Source: Pseudohongiella sp. (GTDB taxonomy: Bacteria > Pseudomonadota > Gammaproteobacteria > Pseudomonadales > Pseudohongiellaceae). From it: a DNA stretch of 64,000 bases. This document shows, one piece after another, positions 63,421 through 64,000 of this stretch. Every line of letters starts with the position of its first letter. Position 1 is the stretch's first letter. Under the pieces are notes generated by a model. That model had not been told where the DNA came from and ran no database searches. It worked only from the letters and a program-made list of their open reading frames with translations. The position numbers and the translations under genes are program-made. The stretch lies in contig JAUSCD010000031.1 in assembly GCA_030651695.1 (NCBI GenBank), positions 1 through 64,000 of the forward strand. Reading direction: 5' to 3'.

Positions 63421-64000
63421 TTAAAAACTATCGGCCAGTGTGGCAACCGCTAAAGCATAGTTGTTAGCGCAGTTGTAACGTAAAATTGCACGGAAATTCG
63501 GGTAGGTGAGGAAAGCTTGTCCCTCAATGCCGTCAGGAAACACCATCGAAGCAGGGATATCCGCAGCCGGCAAATCAGCACCGCTTACCTGTCTGACACC
63601 ATGCATCTGCCATTCGTTCACCGGCAGTTGCACAGTGTGGCGACGCAGCACGCTGCATGAGTGCGCCGCATCCGCCTGCTGCCACTGTTCCGAGCGCGCG
63701 TGATAGTCGCCGGGAATCTGCACTTCCCTGCCCCAGCGCTCGCCTTCGCGCCAACCGGCGCCCGCCAGATAGTTGGCAATGGAGGCAAACACATCAGCCT
63801 CGGTGGTCCAGATATCACGGCGACCATCACCATCAAAATCAACAGCAAAGTCACGGAAACTGCTTGGCATAAACTGACTTTGTCCCATGGCGCCAGCCCA
63901 TGAGCCTTTCATATCAGCATGGGAGATATGGCCTTCCTGCAGAATCTGCAGAGCAGCCAGCAACTCACCGCGGAAATAGGTGGCACGCCGGGGATCATAG
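63421..64000 (-). CDS. MltB-family lytic murein transglycosylase, 3' part (continues past the window edge)
   Basis: The frame is open to the window edge, so the N-terminal half, including signal and probably the catalytic Glu, is missing. What is seen (about 190 residues) is the C-terminal part of an SLT_2/MltB domain: YDPRRATYFRGELLAALQIL, then KGSWAGAMGQSQFMPSSFRDF, DFDGDGRRDIWTTEADVFAS and NFRAILRYNCANNYALAVA. These enzymes cut peptidoglycan glycan strands to 1,6-anhydro ends. mltB commonly lies between rodA and rlpA; that place is empty at about 50.9 kb on the same strand. Confidence 0.88.
   Translation of the reverse strand, partial: YDPRRATYFRGELLAALQILQEGHISHADMKGSWAGAMGQSQFMPSSFRDFAVDFDGDGRRDIWTTEADVFASIANYLAGAGWREGERWGREVQIPGDYHARSEQWQQADAAHSCSVLRRHTVQLPVNEWQMHGVRQVSGADLPAADIPASMVFPDGIEGQAFLTYPNFRAILRYNCANNYALAVATLADSF

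Overview
The window is a stretch of chromosome from a gammaproteobacterium, probably marine and near the pseudomonad / oligotrophic-marine-gammaproteobacteria side of the class. Gene content and order support this: ilvIH-pssA-msrPQ, clpB-pgeF-rluD divergent from bamD, thiO divergent from fimT, DUF1820-miaB-phoH-ybeY-leuS-lptE-holA, and lipA-lipB-ybeD-dacA-rlpA-mrdA-rlmH-rsfS-nadD-proA are orders I recall from Pseudomonas-like genomes. Base composition looks near 50% G+C by eye. Genes are tightly packed, many overlap by ATGA or GTGA, and GTG/TTG starts are common. I see no rRNA, tRNA, CRISPR array, intact insertion sequence or prophage.

Layout. 0.2-8.5 kb: periplasmic methionine sulfoxide repair (msrPQ), phosphatidylserine synthase, and branched-chain amino acid synthesis. 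The latter comprises ilvY divergent from a long class II ilvC, plus ilvIH behind a roughly 400-nt structured leader that ends in an attenuator-like hairpin. 8.5-16.6 kb: clpB with a sigma-32 type promoter, pgeF, rluD, bamD, gmhA, nadE. 16.7-20.3 kb: thiO and a rearranged minor pilin cluster (fimT facing pilV-pilW-pilX). 20.5-24.4 kb: a TSUP permease, then a four-gene operon of glycine-zipper protein, PepSY protein and a PhoP/PhoQ-like two-component system. 24.6-30.9 kb: a membrane-anchored cold-shock-domain protein, slyX, a fatty acid desaturase with a long helical tail, a TlpA-like thioredoxin, srkA, a MocR-type aspartate aminotransferase, a basic secreted protein and a DUF1820 gene.

31-38.5 kb: miaB, phoH, ybeY, leuS, lptE, holA, DUF4404. 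38.5-46.7 kb is the most accessory-looking part. It holds a 34-bp palindrome, an AT-richer pair (GNAT-like protein plus ICMT-type membrane methyltransferase), a membrane class III nucleotide cyclase, an ectoine-type aspartokinase without ectABC, a class V aminotransferase, an NSS transporter and an exported cyclophilin. 46.7-55.9 kb: the lipoate/cell-wall/ribosome-maturation cluster, with rodA and mltB absent from their usual place. 55.9-64 kb: a REP-like palindrome, ybgA-GIY-YIG-MBL, serA-serC, greB, a tiny secreted peptide, a GlxA-type regulator, DUF1244, a hibernation factor, and the 3' part of an mltB-like gene that runs off the window.

Most of the window is conserved housekeeping. The points I consider most worth following are the ilvI leader, the apparent swap-in of an ilvY-ilvC cassette, the 38.5-46.7 kb insert, the missing rodA-mltB pair, and the split pilin cluster. 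Comparisons with other genomes are from memory and need a synteny search.
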